Origin: Desulfatibacillum aliphaticivorans DSM 15576
GTDB taxonomy: Bacteria > Desulfobacterota > Desulfobacteria > Desulfobacterales > Desulfatibacillaceae
Direction: 5' to 3'
DNA length: 64,000 nt
NCBI RefSeq assembly: GCF_000429905.1
Contig: NZ_AUCT01000008.1
Location: 1 to 64,000 of the forward strand
Part shown: piece by piece, positions 49,455 through 57,010 of the stretch
How positions within the stretch are numbered: position 1 is the stretch's first letter
Layout: each line of letters opens with the position of its first letter
Notes under the pieces: model-generated
What the model was told of the DNA's origin: nothing
The model's input: the letters and a program-made list of their open reading frames with translations, nothing else
Databases searched by the model: none
Program-made: the position numbers and the translations under genes

Positions 49455-50432
49455 TTAAAAATTGCACCCGCCGAAAAGAAACATCGCGGCCTGATCGCTC
49501 TCAATCTCCTCATCGATTGTATAGGGAGCAACCCCGGGCAGACGGGCGCTGGAGCGCGCGTCCACCCGAATGTACATCAAGGAGCCTTTGAAGGCGCAGT
49601 ACCACTGGGGGGTGATGTTGTACCGGACCTCCAGGCGGCCCGCGTAGGTGGTTCCGTCCCAGTCGGAGTCCACGGAGGTAAACTTGTCCCTCAACAGGTG
49701 GCTGTCGTCGTCCGTGGCGTGGGTGAACCAGGTGGCCCGGCCTTCCAGGCTGATAAACCAGGAGTCGCCGTAGACGGCCTCGCCGCCGGCCATGAGATAG
49801 GGAATGTCAAAGGTCAGGTCGTAAACCAGGACCGGCCCCCGAATGACATCATGGGGAATGGAGGGGAGCTGGGGATAAAACTGGTCCAGGTCGTACACGT
49901 CGTATTCAAAGGACTGATACATGTAGCCCAGGCCTGCGAACAGGCGATAGACGTTGCCGGGTTGAGGGCCCGTGACGGTTCCCTGGCCGTGGACGGCCTC
50001 CAGGAAGCGATACCGGGTGTTTATATCGAGAATCCAGGCTTCGCAATCCATCTTGCTGGTGGAATAGATGTCTTTGGTGTCATTGCCGCCGAACCCGCCG
50101 AAAATCCAGTCCGAATCCTTCATGTCGCTGCCGGGATCGGTAAAGTTCCGTTGCAGGGAGGCGGACAGGCCCCATTTCGGGGTTATGTTCAGATTGCCGT
50201 CCAGGGAGAAGAACCCCATGTCAATGGGGAACTCCAAACGGCTGATGGGAAAGTCGAGATACTCGTTCTGGCCGTCGCTGCTGATTACGGATCCGCCGAT
50301 TTCGTATTGATTTTTACCGGCGACATAGCCCGCCCCCAGGGAGGCGTCCACATCGAGCCGAGCCGCCAGGGCCGGCAAAGCCAAAAGGAATACGCACAAA
50401 AAACATAAAGCGCCGCGGGCGATAGTTTTCAT
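49455..50432 (-). CDS. Omptin-type outer-membrane aspartyl protease
   Basis: A 325-residue protein. A Sec signal (MKTIARGALCFLCVFLLALP, cleaved after ALA) leads to a beta-barrel with alternating hydrophobic strands (FPISRLEFPI, GNLNITPKWGLS, YRLFAGLGYMYQSFEY, RLEVRYNITPQW) and a C-terminal Phe. The omptin catalytic residues appear in place: D106 and D108 in KDSDW (OmpT D83/D85) and D243 and H245 in DDDSH (OmpT D210/H212). It would cleave between basic residues at the cell surface. The start at 50432 is chosen for the signal peptide. It stands alone. Confidence 0.78.
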   Translation of the reverse strand: MKTIARGALCFLCVFLLALPALAARLDVDASLGAGYVAGKNQYEIGGSVISSDGQNEYLDFPISRLEFPIDMGFFSLDGNLNITPKWGLSASLQRNFTDPGSDMKDSDWIFGGFGGNDTKDIYSTSKMDCEAWILDINTRYRFLEAVHGQGTVTGPQPGNVYRLFAGLGYMYQSFEYDVYDLDQFYPQLPSIPHDVIRGPVLVYDLTFDIPYLMAGGEAVYGDSWFISLEGRATWFTHATDDDSHLLRDKFTSVDSDWDGTTYAGRLEVRYNITPQWYCAFKGSLMYIRVDARSSARLPGVAPYTIDEEIESDQAAMFLFGGCNF

Positions 50433-50550
50433 GGAACCCCCTTCATTTTTCTCGGATATGGGTATGAAAATGCTGCACATTGTCTTGTTATGAAGCATAA
50501 TCATACCCCAATCCGTCCGGGTGTTCAATAAACTTTGTAAACTTTGTAAA

Positions 50551-51651
50551 CTACTCCCGGTTTTCCTTGGCGATGGTGCGAACCAGATCCCGCCCTGTTG
50601 CAAACGGCGTGGATCTTTCCAGACGCTGCAGCTTGAGGGCGCCGGTAGGGCATCCCAAAGCGCAGACGCCGCAGCCGATGCACTCATCGGGATTGACCAC
50701 GGCTCTTTCGGTTTCCTCGTCCACGGTCAGGGCGTTGAAAAAACACCGTTCCGTGCAGGTTCCGCATCCCACGCAATCTTCGCCCGCTACAGGATAAAAA
50801 TTAGAAGGCGACATGGCGTCCGGGTTGTCCCAGCGGGTCCGGCCCCGGATCTGAGAACAGCAGCATTCGCAGCACAGACAGATGACCGAACTGTCGGTGA
50901 TGGTGTTGTCCGTGGCGCCCACCAGCCCCAGCTCGTTCATTTCGTCAAAATAGTCCAGGGCTTGTTGCCGGGTGACCCGTTTCCCCAGGCCCAGGCTTTC
51001 AAAATGCAGGGCGGTGGGGCCCATCATGATGCAGGCGGCCACGGGAAAATGGTCCTTGCATTCCCTGATTCCCATTTTTTCCGTTCTGGTGCGGCACGGG
51101 CAGGGCACCAGGGCCATCTCCTCGGGCGCATGGTTCAGGATGAAATCGTGCGCCTCCTCGGCTTCCAGCACTTTTTGTCCTTCGTCAATAACCTTGTCCA
51201 CGGGAATGGTCCGGAATATTGGCGTGCCTTTGATGGACCCCTCATAATATTTGTAAAAACCGTCTTTGACAAAAAAGTCCTGGTACAGTTCAGCGGCTTT
51301 TAAATCATCGGGTTTGATTTCCGGGTAGAATACATGTTTGTTCAACAAAAGCGGCGCCGGCGGCAGGGCGTAGAAATTGCCCATAGCCAAAAGGCCGTTT
51401 TTTTTGTTCACGCCGTTCAGAACCGCCTCCACATACTCCACGCTTTTTCCCGAGGCCTCGGCAATCTCCTGGGAGGGCGAAAACTGCACCGGCCGCAGCA
51501 TATGCTGCATGATTTCCGCCTCTTCCGGGGAGTATAACAACTCAAGATATTTCATAAATGCAGGATGGGGATTTCCCTCTGCATCCGCGGGCGCGGTAGT
51601 GAATGCCTGGTTCAGCCTTTCCCAAAGATTTTCATATGCATTTTTTTCCAT
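50551..51651 (-). CDS. 4Fe-4S dicluster domain protein (first paralogue)
   Basis: A 366-residue cytoplasmic Fe-S protein. Residues 1-160 are a helical, winged-helix-like domain (EIAEASGKSVEYVEAVLNGV). The middle has PCPCRTRTEKMGIRECKDHF and CLCCECCC, both Cys-dense. Two 4Fe-4S motifs end it: CVGCGTCTERC and CIGCGVCALGCP. The same order occurs in the protein at 53352-54416, so they are paralogues. It is grouped with DUF1847 and DUF169 genes on one strand with 37-85 nt gaps. Probably an electron carrier or sensor; its partner is unknown. AAGGAGG precedes the ATG. Confidence 0.82.
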   Translation of the reverse strand: MEKNAYENLWERLNQAFTTAPADAEGNPHPAFMKYLELLYSPEEAEIMQHMLRPVQFSPSQEIAEASGKSVEYVEAVLNGVNKKNGLLAMGNFYALPPAPLLLNKHVFYPEIKPDDLKAAELYQDFFVKDGFYKYYEGSIKGTPIFRTIPVDKVIDEGQKVLEAEEAHDFILNHAPEEMALVPCPCRTRTEKMGIRECKDHFPVAACIMMGPTALHFESLGLGKRVTRQQALDYFDEMNELGLVGATDNTITDSSVICLCCECCCSQIRGRTRWDNPDAMSPSNFYPVAGEDCVGCGTCTERCFFNALTVDEETERAVVNPDECIGCGVCALGCPTGALKLQRLERSTPFATGRDLVRTIAKENRE

Positions 51652-51702
51652 ACTTAACCTCCTTGAACAAAATTATCCGGCCCTCCGGCAGGGGGAATTG
51701 CT

Positions 51703-52401
51703 TTATAATCCTGGAACCTTGATGCGTTGGTGATACATGGAAACCCCGTAAACGGCCGCCAGGGGGTTATGGCCCGTCACCCGATCCTTGACGGCCAACA
51801 CGGTGGTCGGAGCCTTGGCGTGCTGGAAAAACAGGGAGTCATGGCCCACGCACAAGCCCAGCAGGATATTGAATTCCGTGCGTTCATGATTGAGCAGTTC
51901 CGCCTGAAACACAGGATTGCAGGCGGGCTCGTCCATTCCCCGGTAGATCATTTCGTCATCTTCAAGACCCAGCACCGCCTTTTTGGAGGTCCTGCCCGCC
52001 TTGCACATCACGGAAACCATTTCAAAGCCCCAGGCTTCAAATATCTCCGCAACGGTTTTGGCTTCGTTCATAAGCCCCAGGCAAAAGGCCAGGCCCAGGC
52101 GTTTGTACCCCATCTTTTGGGCGAATTCAGCCACCTCAACTATTCGGGTTTTACATGGTTGCAGCACATAAGGGCTCTGATCGCGATTGGCATAGCACTC
52201 GGATTCCTGGATGGACGCCTGGCGGGCGAATTCCAGGGTTTCGGGCGCCTCATAAGCCTTGTTTGCCGCCCTCACCACATCTTGCCGCGTGAGGGTGGGG
52301 CACCCTTTGGCCCCTTTCCCGGACTCAAACAGGCAAGATCGCTCAAACAGGTCCAAGTCGCATTGGGCGCAATGGGCGGCCCGTTTCTTGTCTTCAGCCA
52401 T
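51703..52401 (-). CDS. DUF1847 metal-binding protein
   Basis: A 232-residue protein. The N-terminus has HCAQCDLDLFERSC and GCPT, the Cys motif of DUF1847. Then come REVAEFAQKMGYKRLGLAFCLGL-like (here IVEVAEFAQKMGYKRLGLAF), VSVMCKAGRTSK, ACNPVFQAELLN, and GLCVGHDSLFFQHAKAPTTVL with AVKDRVTGHNP, all typical of that family. The function is unknown; cysteines and His suggest metal or cofactor binding. GGGAGGAG precedes the ATG. It lies between the two Fe-S paralogues with the DUF169 gene. Confidence 0.88.
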   Translation of the reverse strand: MAEDKKRAAHCAQCDLDLFERSCLFESGKGAKGCPTLTRQDVVRAANKAYEAPETLEFARQASIQESECYANRDQSPYVLQPCKTRIVEVAEFAQKMGYKRLGLAFCLGLMNEAKTVAEIFEAWGFEMVSVMCKAGRTSKKAVLGLEDDEMIYRGMDEPACNPVFQAELLNHERTEFNILLGLCVGHDSLFFQHAKAPTTVLAVKDRVTGHNPLAAVYGVSMYHQRIKVPGL

Positions 52402-52438
52402 TTGCTCCTCCCTGGTGACTTATCGCACAGCGGTATTT

Positions 52439-53266
52439 TTATTTGTTTTTTTCAGCCCGACCCCTCAAATACGCAAACCCCGGGGTGATGGACTCGCTCA
52501 TACCGCTGGGCATCATGGTTTTGAACGGCATGCCGATGTTCATGAGGCCGCCGGACTTGAACATATGCTCCATCATTTTGGGGAACATGGGGGCCGGGAT
52601 GCCTATGGCCAGCTCATCGGGTGCGATTCCGGCAAAGGCCCGGTCTCCCATGCCCGGCAGCACCACTTGGGGCCGGCCGGTGACGAACGGAAGCAGGCCG
52701 CCTTTGGCGCAGGACTCGCCGAATCCTTCAAAGGCGGCGAACACGGGCGAGGTATAGTCGTAGCACAAGGCCTGAATGAGATGGGTCATGTGGATGCCGT
52801 TGCCGAAGACCAGAATCGTGTCCGGCTCCATCAGAGCGTTTTGTAAGGGGGAGCAAACAAAGCCCATGCGGCTTTGCATGGTTTCCAGCCGCTTTCGTCC
52901 TTCCTCTCCGGCGAACAGGCTATTAAACACGGCCAGGCGGTTCATCTCCGCCTGGCGGTCAATATGCCAGCCCTGACGCACCTGGCTTTCCACAAACTCC
53001 TCGTCGGTGACATTGATCCACTTGTGCATGGCTGAAGAAGGTACGCAAAAATTGTCCTTTTCGGTCATGGCCGTATGCGCGCCCCAGGAGCGGGCGTTGG
53101 TAAAGGCTTGGCACAGGGCCATCTTTTGGCCCATGGCGGACGGCCGCAAGGCTTGCTGCGGGATCTCATCTTCGCTTTTTATGTACGTGACAGCTACGGG
53201 ATAGGTAGGCAGATGCAGCTTGGCGTACAACTCCTCCCCCAACTTTTTCAAGGTTTCCAAAGCCAT
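52439..53266 (-). CDS. DUF169 protein
   Basis: A 275-residue protein of DUF169 (YfaA-like, often misnamed ArCR). Visible marks are LHLPTYPVAVTYIKSEDEIP, LCQAFTNARSWG, FCVPSSAMHKW, PDTILVFGNGIHMTHLIQAL, and CAKGGLLPFVTGRPQVVLPG with GDRAFAG. The family is uncharacterised and frequent in anaerobes with Fe-S neighbours. The ATG at 53266 is chosen for AAGGAGG; the frame is open 39 nt upstream. It is co-transcribed with DUF1847, 37 nt downstream. Confidence 0.87.
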   Translation of the reverse strand: MALETLKKLGEELYAKLHLPTYPVAVTYIKSEDEIPQQALRPSAMGQKMALCQAFTNARSWGAHTAMTEKDNFCVPSSAMHKWINVTDEEFVESQVRQGWHIDRQAEMNRLAVFNSLFAGEEGRKRLETMQSRMGFVCSPLQNALMEPDTILVFGNGIHMTHLIQALCYDYTSPVFAAFEGFGESCAKGGLLPFVTGRPQVVLPGMGDRAFAGIAPDELAIGIPAPMFPKMMEHMFKSGGLMNIGMPFKTMMPSGMSESITPGFAYLRGRAEKNK

Positions 53267-53290
53267 TACACCCTCCTTAAAACGACGAAG

Positions 53291-53324
53291 GCCCGGCCTG
53301 CACAAGACCGTTTCCAGGCCGGGC
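53291..53324 (-). terminator. Hairpin between the second Fe-S gene and DUF169
   Basis: A 10-bp perfect stem GCCCGGCCTG (53291-53300) / CAGGCCGGGC (53315-53324). The T-run on the minus strand is weak (CTTCGT), so it may only reduce read-through within the cluster. Confidence 0.5.
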
Positions 53325-53351
53325 TTTCCGTCTATGTCATTATGAGAATTA

Positions 53352-54416
53352 TTACATGAGTCCGCGTTTTTGGGCCATGCCCATCATCTGCTCCATCATG
53401 GAGGCGGGCGGGAGGCGCATTGCGTTCTCGGATTTGGCAGCCAGGGTAATGGCTTCCGTCGGACAGGTGGTGACGCACAGGCCGCAGCCGATGCAGCGGT
53501 CCAGGTTGATTTGAGCGACGTCGTCCTTCATGTCGATGGCGCCCATCTGACAGCGCTCCAGGCAGGTTTCGCAGCCGGTGCAGTCTTCGTCGGACACTAC
53601 GGCGTAATGGTTGGAAAAAACGATCTCCACCGGCTTGGGATGCTTGTTTATGGCTCTCAAGACCCCGCAGCAATCGCCGCAGCAATTGCACATGCCGCCG
53701 GGATTCTGGGCGGTGGCCGGCTGGGTGACCAAGCCGTCCTCCCGACATTTTTCCAATATTTGGATGGCTTCCTCCAGGCTGATCACCCGGCCCATGTCGC
53801 GGTCGATATAATATTGCCCCATGGAGCCGAACATAAAGCAGGCTTCCAGGGCTTTGCCGCAATCCTCTTCCATAATGGACGCCCGCTTACGGCAAATGCA
53901 GTCGGTGATAACTATCTGAGGGACTTTTTTCAGGATTTCCACGGCGTCTTCGTAGCTGGCCACGTTATGGGCCACGTCCAAGGATTGCTGGACCGGAATG
54001 GTGCGGAGAAAATGCTCCACCCCGAATTGCATGGCGTCGTCAAAGGCTTCATCAAAGTATTGCCCGCCCATCTCCGAGAGTTCCTTGTCCAGAGTCTTGA
54101 CCTGAAACTCAAACAGGCCGTGGACGAACGGAATCGTCCCGTATTTGGAAACGCCGCCCTTTTTCAGGCGGAACAAAAGGCCGCGCTCGGCCATGTCCTC
54201 CAGCTTGGCCGCCATTTCAGCCTCTGGCTCGCCCATGCGCTGGGCCACGGCTTCCGGAGCTTCCAGTTTGGGGGTCATATTCAGGAAAACATTGGCGTCT
54301 TCTTCGCTGAACAAATATTTGAGGATCTTGATTTCAATGCCGGATTCCGTGGCAGGGTATCCCATGGAATATTGATCCAACTGTTGCTGCAATTTACGAT
54401 AAACGTCTTCTGACAT
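53352..54416 (-). CDS. 4Fe-4S dicluster domain protein (second paralogue)
   Basis: A 354-residue Fe-S protein. Residues 1-140 are helical and winged-helix-like (APEAVAQRMGEPEAEMAAKLE). Next are ITDCICRKRASIMEEDCGKALEAC-type and GGMCNCCGDCCGVLR Cys patches, then CTGCETCLERC and CIGCGLCVTTCP. The C-terminus is Met-rich (PPASMMEQMMGMAQ). It is the first gene of the four-gene unit and lies 9 nt after tetR, so the TetR-controlled transcript may continue into it. AAGGAGG precedes the ATG. Partner and substrate are unknown. Confidence 0.82.
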   Translation of the reverse strand: MSEDVYRKLQQQLDQYSMGYPATESGIEIKILKYLFSEEDANVFLNMTPKLEAPEAVAQRMGEPEAEMAAKLEDMAERGLLFRLKKGGVSKYGTIPFVHGLFEFQVKTLDKELSEMGGQYFDEAFDDAMQFGVEHFLRTIPVQQSLDVAHNVASYEDAVEILKKVPQIVITDCICRKRASIMEEDCGKALEACFMFGSMGQYYIDRDMGRVISLEEAIQILEKCREDGLVTQPATAQNPGGMCNCCGDCCGVLRAINKHPKPVEIVFSNHYAVVSDEDCTGCETCLERCQMGAIDMKDDVAQINLDRCIGCGLCVTTCPTEAITLAAKSENAMRLPPASMMEQMMGMAQKRGLM

Positions 54417-54425
54417 GATGCCTCC

Positions 54426-55064
54426 TTAAACATGTTGACGCCGTTCGTCGGCGCCGGTTGAGAAATCCGGCGGCGGAGCCAGCAATCCGCCGAATATATT
54501 TTGCTTGAACACTTTTCTTGAATATGAATTCTGACTGAGCTTCATTTGGATGAGGGTTCCCTGCCAGGCGCAGATGATGTGCTCTGCCATCTGTACGGAG
54601 TCGATGTCCGGACGAATTTCTCCGGCGATCCGGGCTTTTTCCAGAACTCCGGCCAGGAGCCGGCGCTGCCGGTCGAAAATCTCCAGGAGCCGCGTGCGGA
54701 AATTCTCGTTCCGGTCCCCCATTTCCTGCCCCAGATTGCCAAAGGGGCAACCGCCTTGATAGCCGACGGCTTCCATGTAGTCCCCTTGCCAATCCAGAAA
54801 GGCTTCGATTTTCGGGATGTATGGGCCTTCCTCGCCCTTGAAATGCCCGCGGGCGTGGCGGTCGAAAAAATCCGCATAAAAATCGATAAGATGAAGCCCG
54901 TAATCTTCCTTGCTCTTGAAATAAAAATAAAAAGAGCCCTTGGGCACCCGGGCTGCGTCCAGGATTTCCTGGAGCCCGGTGTCGTTAAAGCCCTTTTGGA
55001 TCACAATTTTCGCCCCCGCCCTTAACAGGCGGGTCTTGGCGTCCTGTTTGCGTTTGGATGTCAT
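54426..55064 (-). CDS. TetR family transcriptional regulator
   Basis: A 212-residue regulator. The HTH is at residues 8-55: TRLLRAGAKIVIQKGFNDTG, then LQEILDAARVPKGSFYFYFKSKEDYG. The C-terminal ligand domain has GGCPFGNLGQEM, a Cys-containing motif I associate with AcuR/NemR-like members. It begins 9 nt after the nitronate monooxygenase-like gene in transcription order, so the two share one transcript and the operator at 56024-56068. Autorepression relieved by an electrophile or nitro compound would fit, but is inference. Confidence 0.88.
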   Translation of the reverse strand: MTSKRKQDAKTRLLRAGAKIVIQKGFNDTGLQEILDAARVPKGSFYFYFKSKEDYGLHLIDFYADFFDRHARGHFKGEEGPYIPKIEAFLDWQGDYMEAVGYQGGCPFGNLGQEMGDRNENFRTRLLEIFDRQRRLLAGVLEKARIAGEIRPDIDSVQMAEHIICAWQGTLIQMKLSQNSYSRKVFKQNIFGGLLAPPPDFSTGADERRQHV

Positions 55065-55073
55065 AACCGTGTT

Positions 55074-55967
55074 TTACGAAACCATTTCCTGAATAATGTC
55101 TTTGACCGGACGGATTTTCGAAATCAGAGCGCTGACCTGCCCCGCGCCTGCGGGAAAAAGATCGAAATCCCCGCTTCTCCAGGCCTGGCCTGCGTTCATC
55201 AGATTGTACTCCTTGGAAAAATCCTCTCCCTGCCCAACCATTTCCTTCAGCTTGGGGTTCATAATGGCGCGCATGGCCATGGGGCCCAAAGGAACCCGCA
55301 CCGTGCCCGCATCGCCGCATTGCATGATGGCCTCTTTCCAGGCCTGGCAGGCAGGGCTTTCCTCCGCCGCCAAAAAGGCCGTGCCTATCTGCACGCCCTG
55401 GGCGCCCAATGCCATGGCCGCCCGGTATCCCCGTTTGTCCGCAATGCCTCCGGCGGCGACAACCGGCGCGCTCACCATGTCGCAGGTCAAGGGAATCAGG
55501 ATAAAATTGGTGGATTCCGGTCCCAAGGTGCGCAGCCCGCCCGACTCCGTGCCGGACACCACCACGCCGTCGGCGCCGGCTTCCACGGATTTGGCCGCCA
55601 TGGGCGCGGACAAAGTCACGTGCAGCCCTTGCATGCCCATTTCCTTGATTTTGGGATAAATCTTCTTGGGCGAGCCCCCGGAGGTCGTCACCACACGCAC
55701 CCCGGCCTCGTAGAGGATTTCCAGAATCCGGTCGTTGTTGGGATTCATGGAAATCATGAGGTTGGCGCCAAAAGGCTTGTCCGTCAGCTCCCGGATCTTG
55801 CCCACCAAGGCCTTTACCTGTTCCAGGTCCGACACGAACCCCAGGGCCAGCACGCCGAAGGCGCCGGCCTCGGACACCGCCGCGACCATACCGGGGTCGT
55901 ACAACTCGCCGATAGGCCCTTGAAGAATGGGGTATTGACAACCGAGCATTTCCAGCAGTTGGGACAT
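55074..55967 (-). CDS. Nitronate monooxygenase / 2-nitropropane dioxygenase-like flavoprotein
   Basis: A 297-residue FMN TIM barrel: LGCQYPILQGPIGELYDP at the N-terminus, GVLALGF, PFGANLMISMN, GVRVVTTSGGSP, HVTLSAPMAAKSVEAGADGV-type, GTESGG, PVVAAGGIADKRGYRAAMALGA and GVQIGTAFLA. Members in anaerobes may be enoyl-ACP reductase II (FabK)-like or nitronate oxidising; the sequence does not decide, and oxygen-dependent activity is unlikely here. It is first in the operon with tetR. Confidence 0.85.
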   Translation of the reverse strand: MSQLLEMLGCQYPILQGPIGELYDPGMVAAVSEAGAFGVLALGFVSDLEQVKALVGKIRELTDKPFGANLMISMNPNNDRILEILYEAGVRVVTTSGGSPKKIYPKIKEMGMQGLHVTLSAPMAAKSVEAGADGVVVSGTESGGLRTLGPESTNFILIPLTCDMVSAPVVAAGGIADKRGYRAAMALGAQGVQIGTAFLAAEESPACQAWKEAIMQCGDAGTVRVPLGPMAMRAIMNPKLKEMVGQGEDFSKEYNLMNAGQAWRSGDFDLFPAGAGQVSALISKIRPVKDIIQEMVS

Positions 55968-56023
55968 GACTCATCTCCTTATTTTGGGTTTGGAAAAGGG
56001 GGATAGGGCAAGGCTGTTTTGGC

Positions 56024-56042
56024 GATAGACCACTTGTCTATC
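56024..56042. promoter_or_regulatory. TetR-type operator, site 1
   Basis: A perfect 7-5-7 inverted repeat GATAGAC (56024-56030), CACTT, GTCTATC (56036-56042). It is just downstream of the predicted transcription start. The TAGAC...GTCTA arms resemble NemR-like TetR operators. Confidence 0.7.
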
Positions 56043-56049
56043 TGCGCTT

Positions 56050-56078
56050 ACAGTAGACCAGTCGCCTAGTCCTGTCAA
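56050..56078 (-). promoter_or_regulatory. Promoter with TetR-type site 2 in the spacer
   Basis: On the minus strand TTGACA (56078-56073), 17 nt, TACTGT (56055-56050). The spacer holds the imperfect repeat TAGACCAGTCGCCTA (56054-56068), 28 bp centre to centre from site 1. Both positions would block RNA polymerase. Confidence 0.65.
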
Positions 56079-56456
56079 TTGCTTTATTATCCGAAAGTTT
56101 TATTCATTTTTCTATGACGGAATAACATACTAATAATATTAACATTAGGATGTTATGGGCCAAGGAAAAATCAAACATATTTCAAACGAACGTTCGGAAA
56201 AATATCAGGCCGAAATTGCGCCAAAAATTTAGGCGCCGCAAAGACTGAAATCGGGCTGGATTTTTAAACAAAGGCTTCCCTGGACAAGCCCAAAAAGACT
56301 TCGGATCCAGACAAGGGGCTTTTCTGGCTTGGTTTTGTTGGGGCCTCTTTCCCCAAACCGGGGACCCAGGGTCGTTGTAGAATTGCGGCAAGGTATGATT
56401 TAAAATCCGGAAACAAAAATTTTTGAATTGTAGTCAGGATGGAGGGCATTGCAAAG

Positions 56457-56488
56457 AATCCTCCAGGCAAGGATTAGCCTGGAGGATT
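56457..56488 (-). terminator. Terminator hairpin of the membrane gene
   Basis: A 12-bp perfect stem AATCCTCCAGGC (56457-56468) / GCCTGGAGGATT (56477-56488), 8 nt after the stop; on the minus strand it is followed by TTCTTTGC. Stable, with an imperfect T-run. Confidence 0.65.
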
Positions 56489-56496
56489 ATGGAAAA

Positions 56497-56940
56497 TCAG
56501 ATGGGTACTTCCGTTTCCTCGTGTGTAGGACCGGATATCAGATAGTAGACGAAATAAATGACGAACAGGGCCTCTCCAAGAGCGCAGAAAAGAGCCACAA
56601 AGGTGGCCATGCGGTCAAGCACAAGCCCGAACCAGGTAATGGCCAGAGCAATCTTGACGATGACGCCGATAACCAGAACCCCGTGATTTTTCTCCGGGCC
56701 TTTGGATACAACGCCGAAGCCCACGCCCAAAGCCAGGATAAATATCCAGAAGCACCTGTTCAGGATGATAGCGTAATCCTCTCCATAGAGCACGTCGTAA
56801 AAAATTTTCATGTTGAATTCCGGCCAGAAGGAGGCCGGAGCGGCGAAAAAAATATTCCAAATGGCGGCAATTATAAAGAATTTTCGCCATTGCGAGTAGG
56901 ACCACTTCGACGGCGCCAGTTGAGAAAACCTGCTAAGCAT
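56497..56940 (-). CDS. Unknown four-span membrane protein
   Basis: A 147-residue hydrophobic protein. Spans: FFIIAAIWNIFFAAPASFW, CFWIFILALGVGFGVV, GVLVIGVIVKIALAITW and ALFCALGEALFVIYFVYYL. The family is uncharacterised; small proteins of this shape occur widely. The ATG at 56940 has GGGGGT upstream and is preferred; the frame is open to 56997. It is 70 nt downstream of the acyltransferase-like gene. Function unknown. Confidence 0.7.
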   Translation of the reverse strand: MLSRFSQLAPSKWSYSQWRKFFIIAAIWNIFFAAPASFWPEFNMKIFYDVLYGEDYAIILNRCFWIFILALGVGFGVVSKGPEKNHGVLVIGVIVKIALAITWFGLVLDRMATFVALFCALGEALFVIYFVYYLISGPTHEETEVPI

Positions 56941-57010
56941 GTCACCCCCCATTTCTTTTGGGAATAAAAGACGATTAATGAGGTATTTGTATTGCAAGCC
57001 CCGTTGACTG

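Larger units (their letters stand above)
55968..56496. other. Non-coding promoter region
   Basis: About 530 bp. It carries the regulated promoter (56050-56078) with two operator-like repeats, then AT-rich sequence to about 56170 and no gene up to the hairpin at 56457. Confidence 0.5.

Noticed and set aside
48980..49467. Overlapping frames on both strands upstream of the cytidylate-kinase-like gene
   Set aside because: None has a ribosome site or recognisable domain; the region contains a palindrome and appears non-coding.
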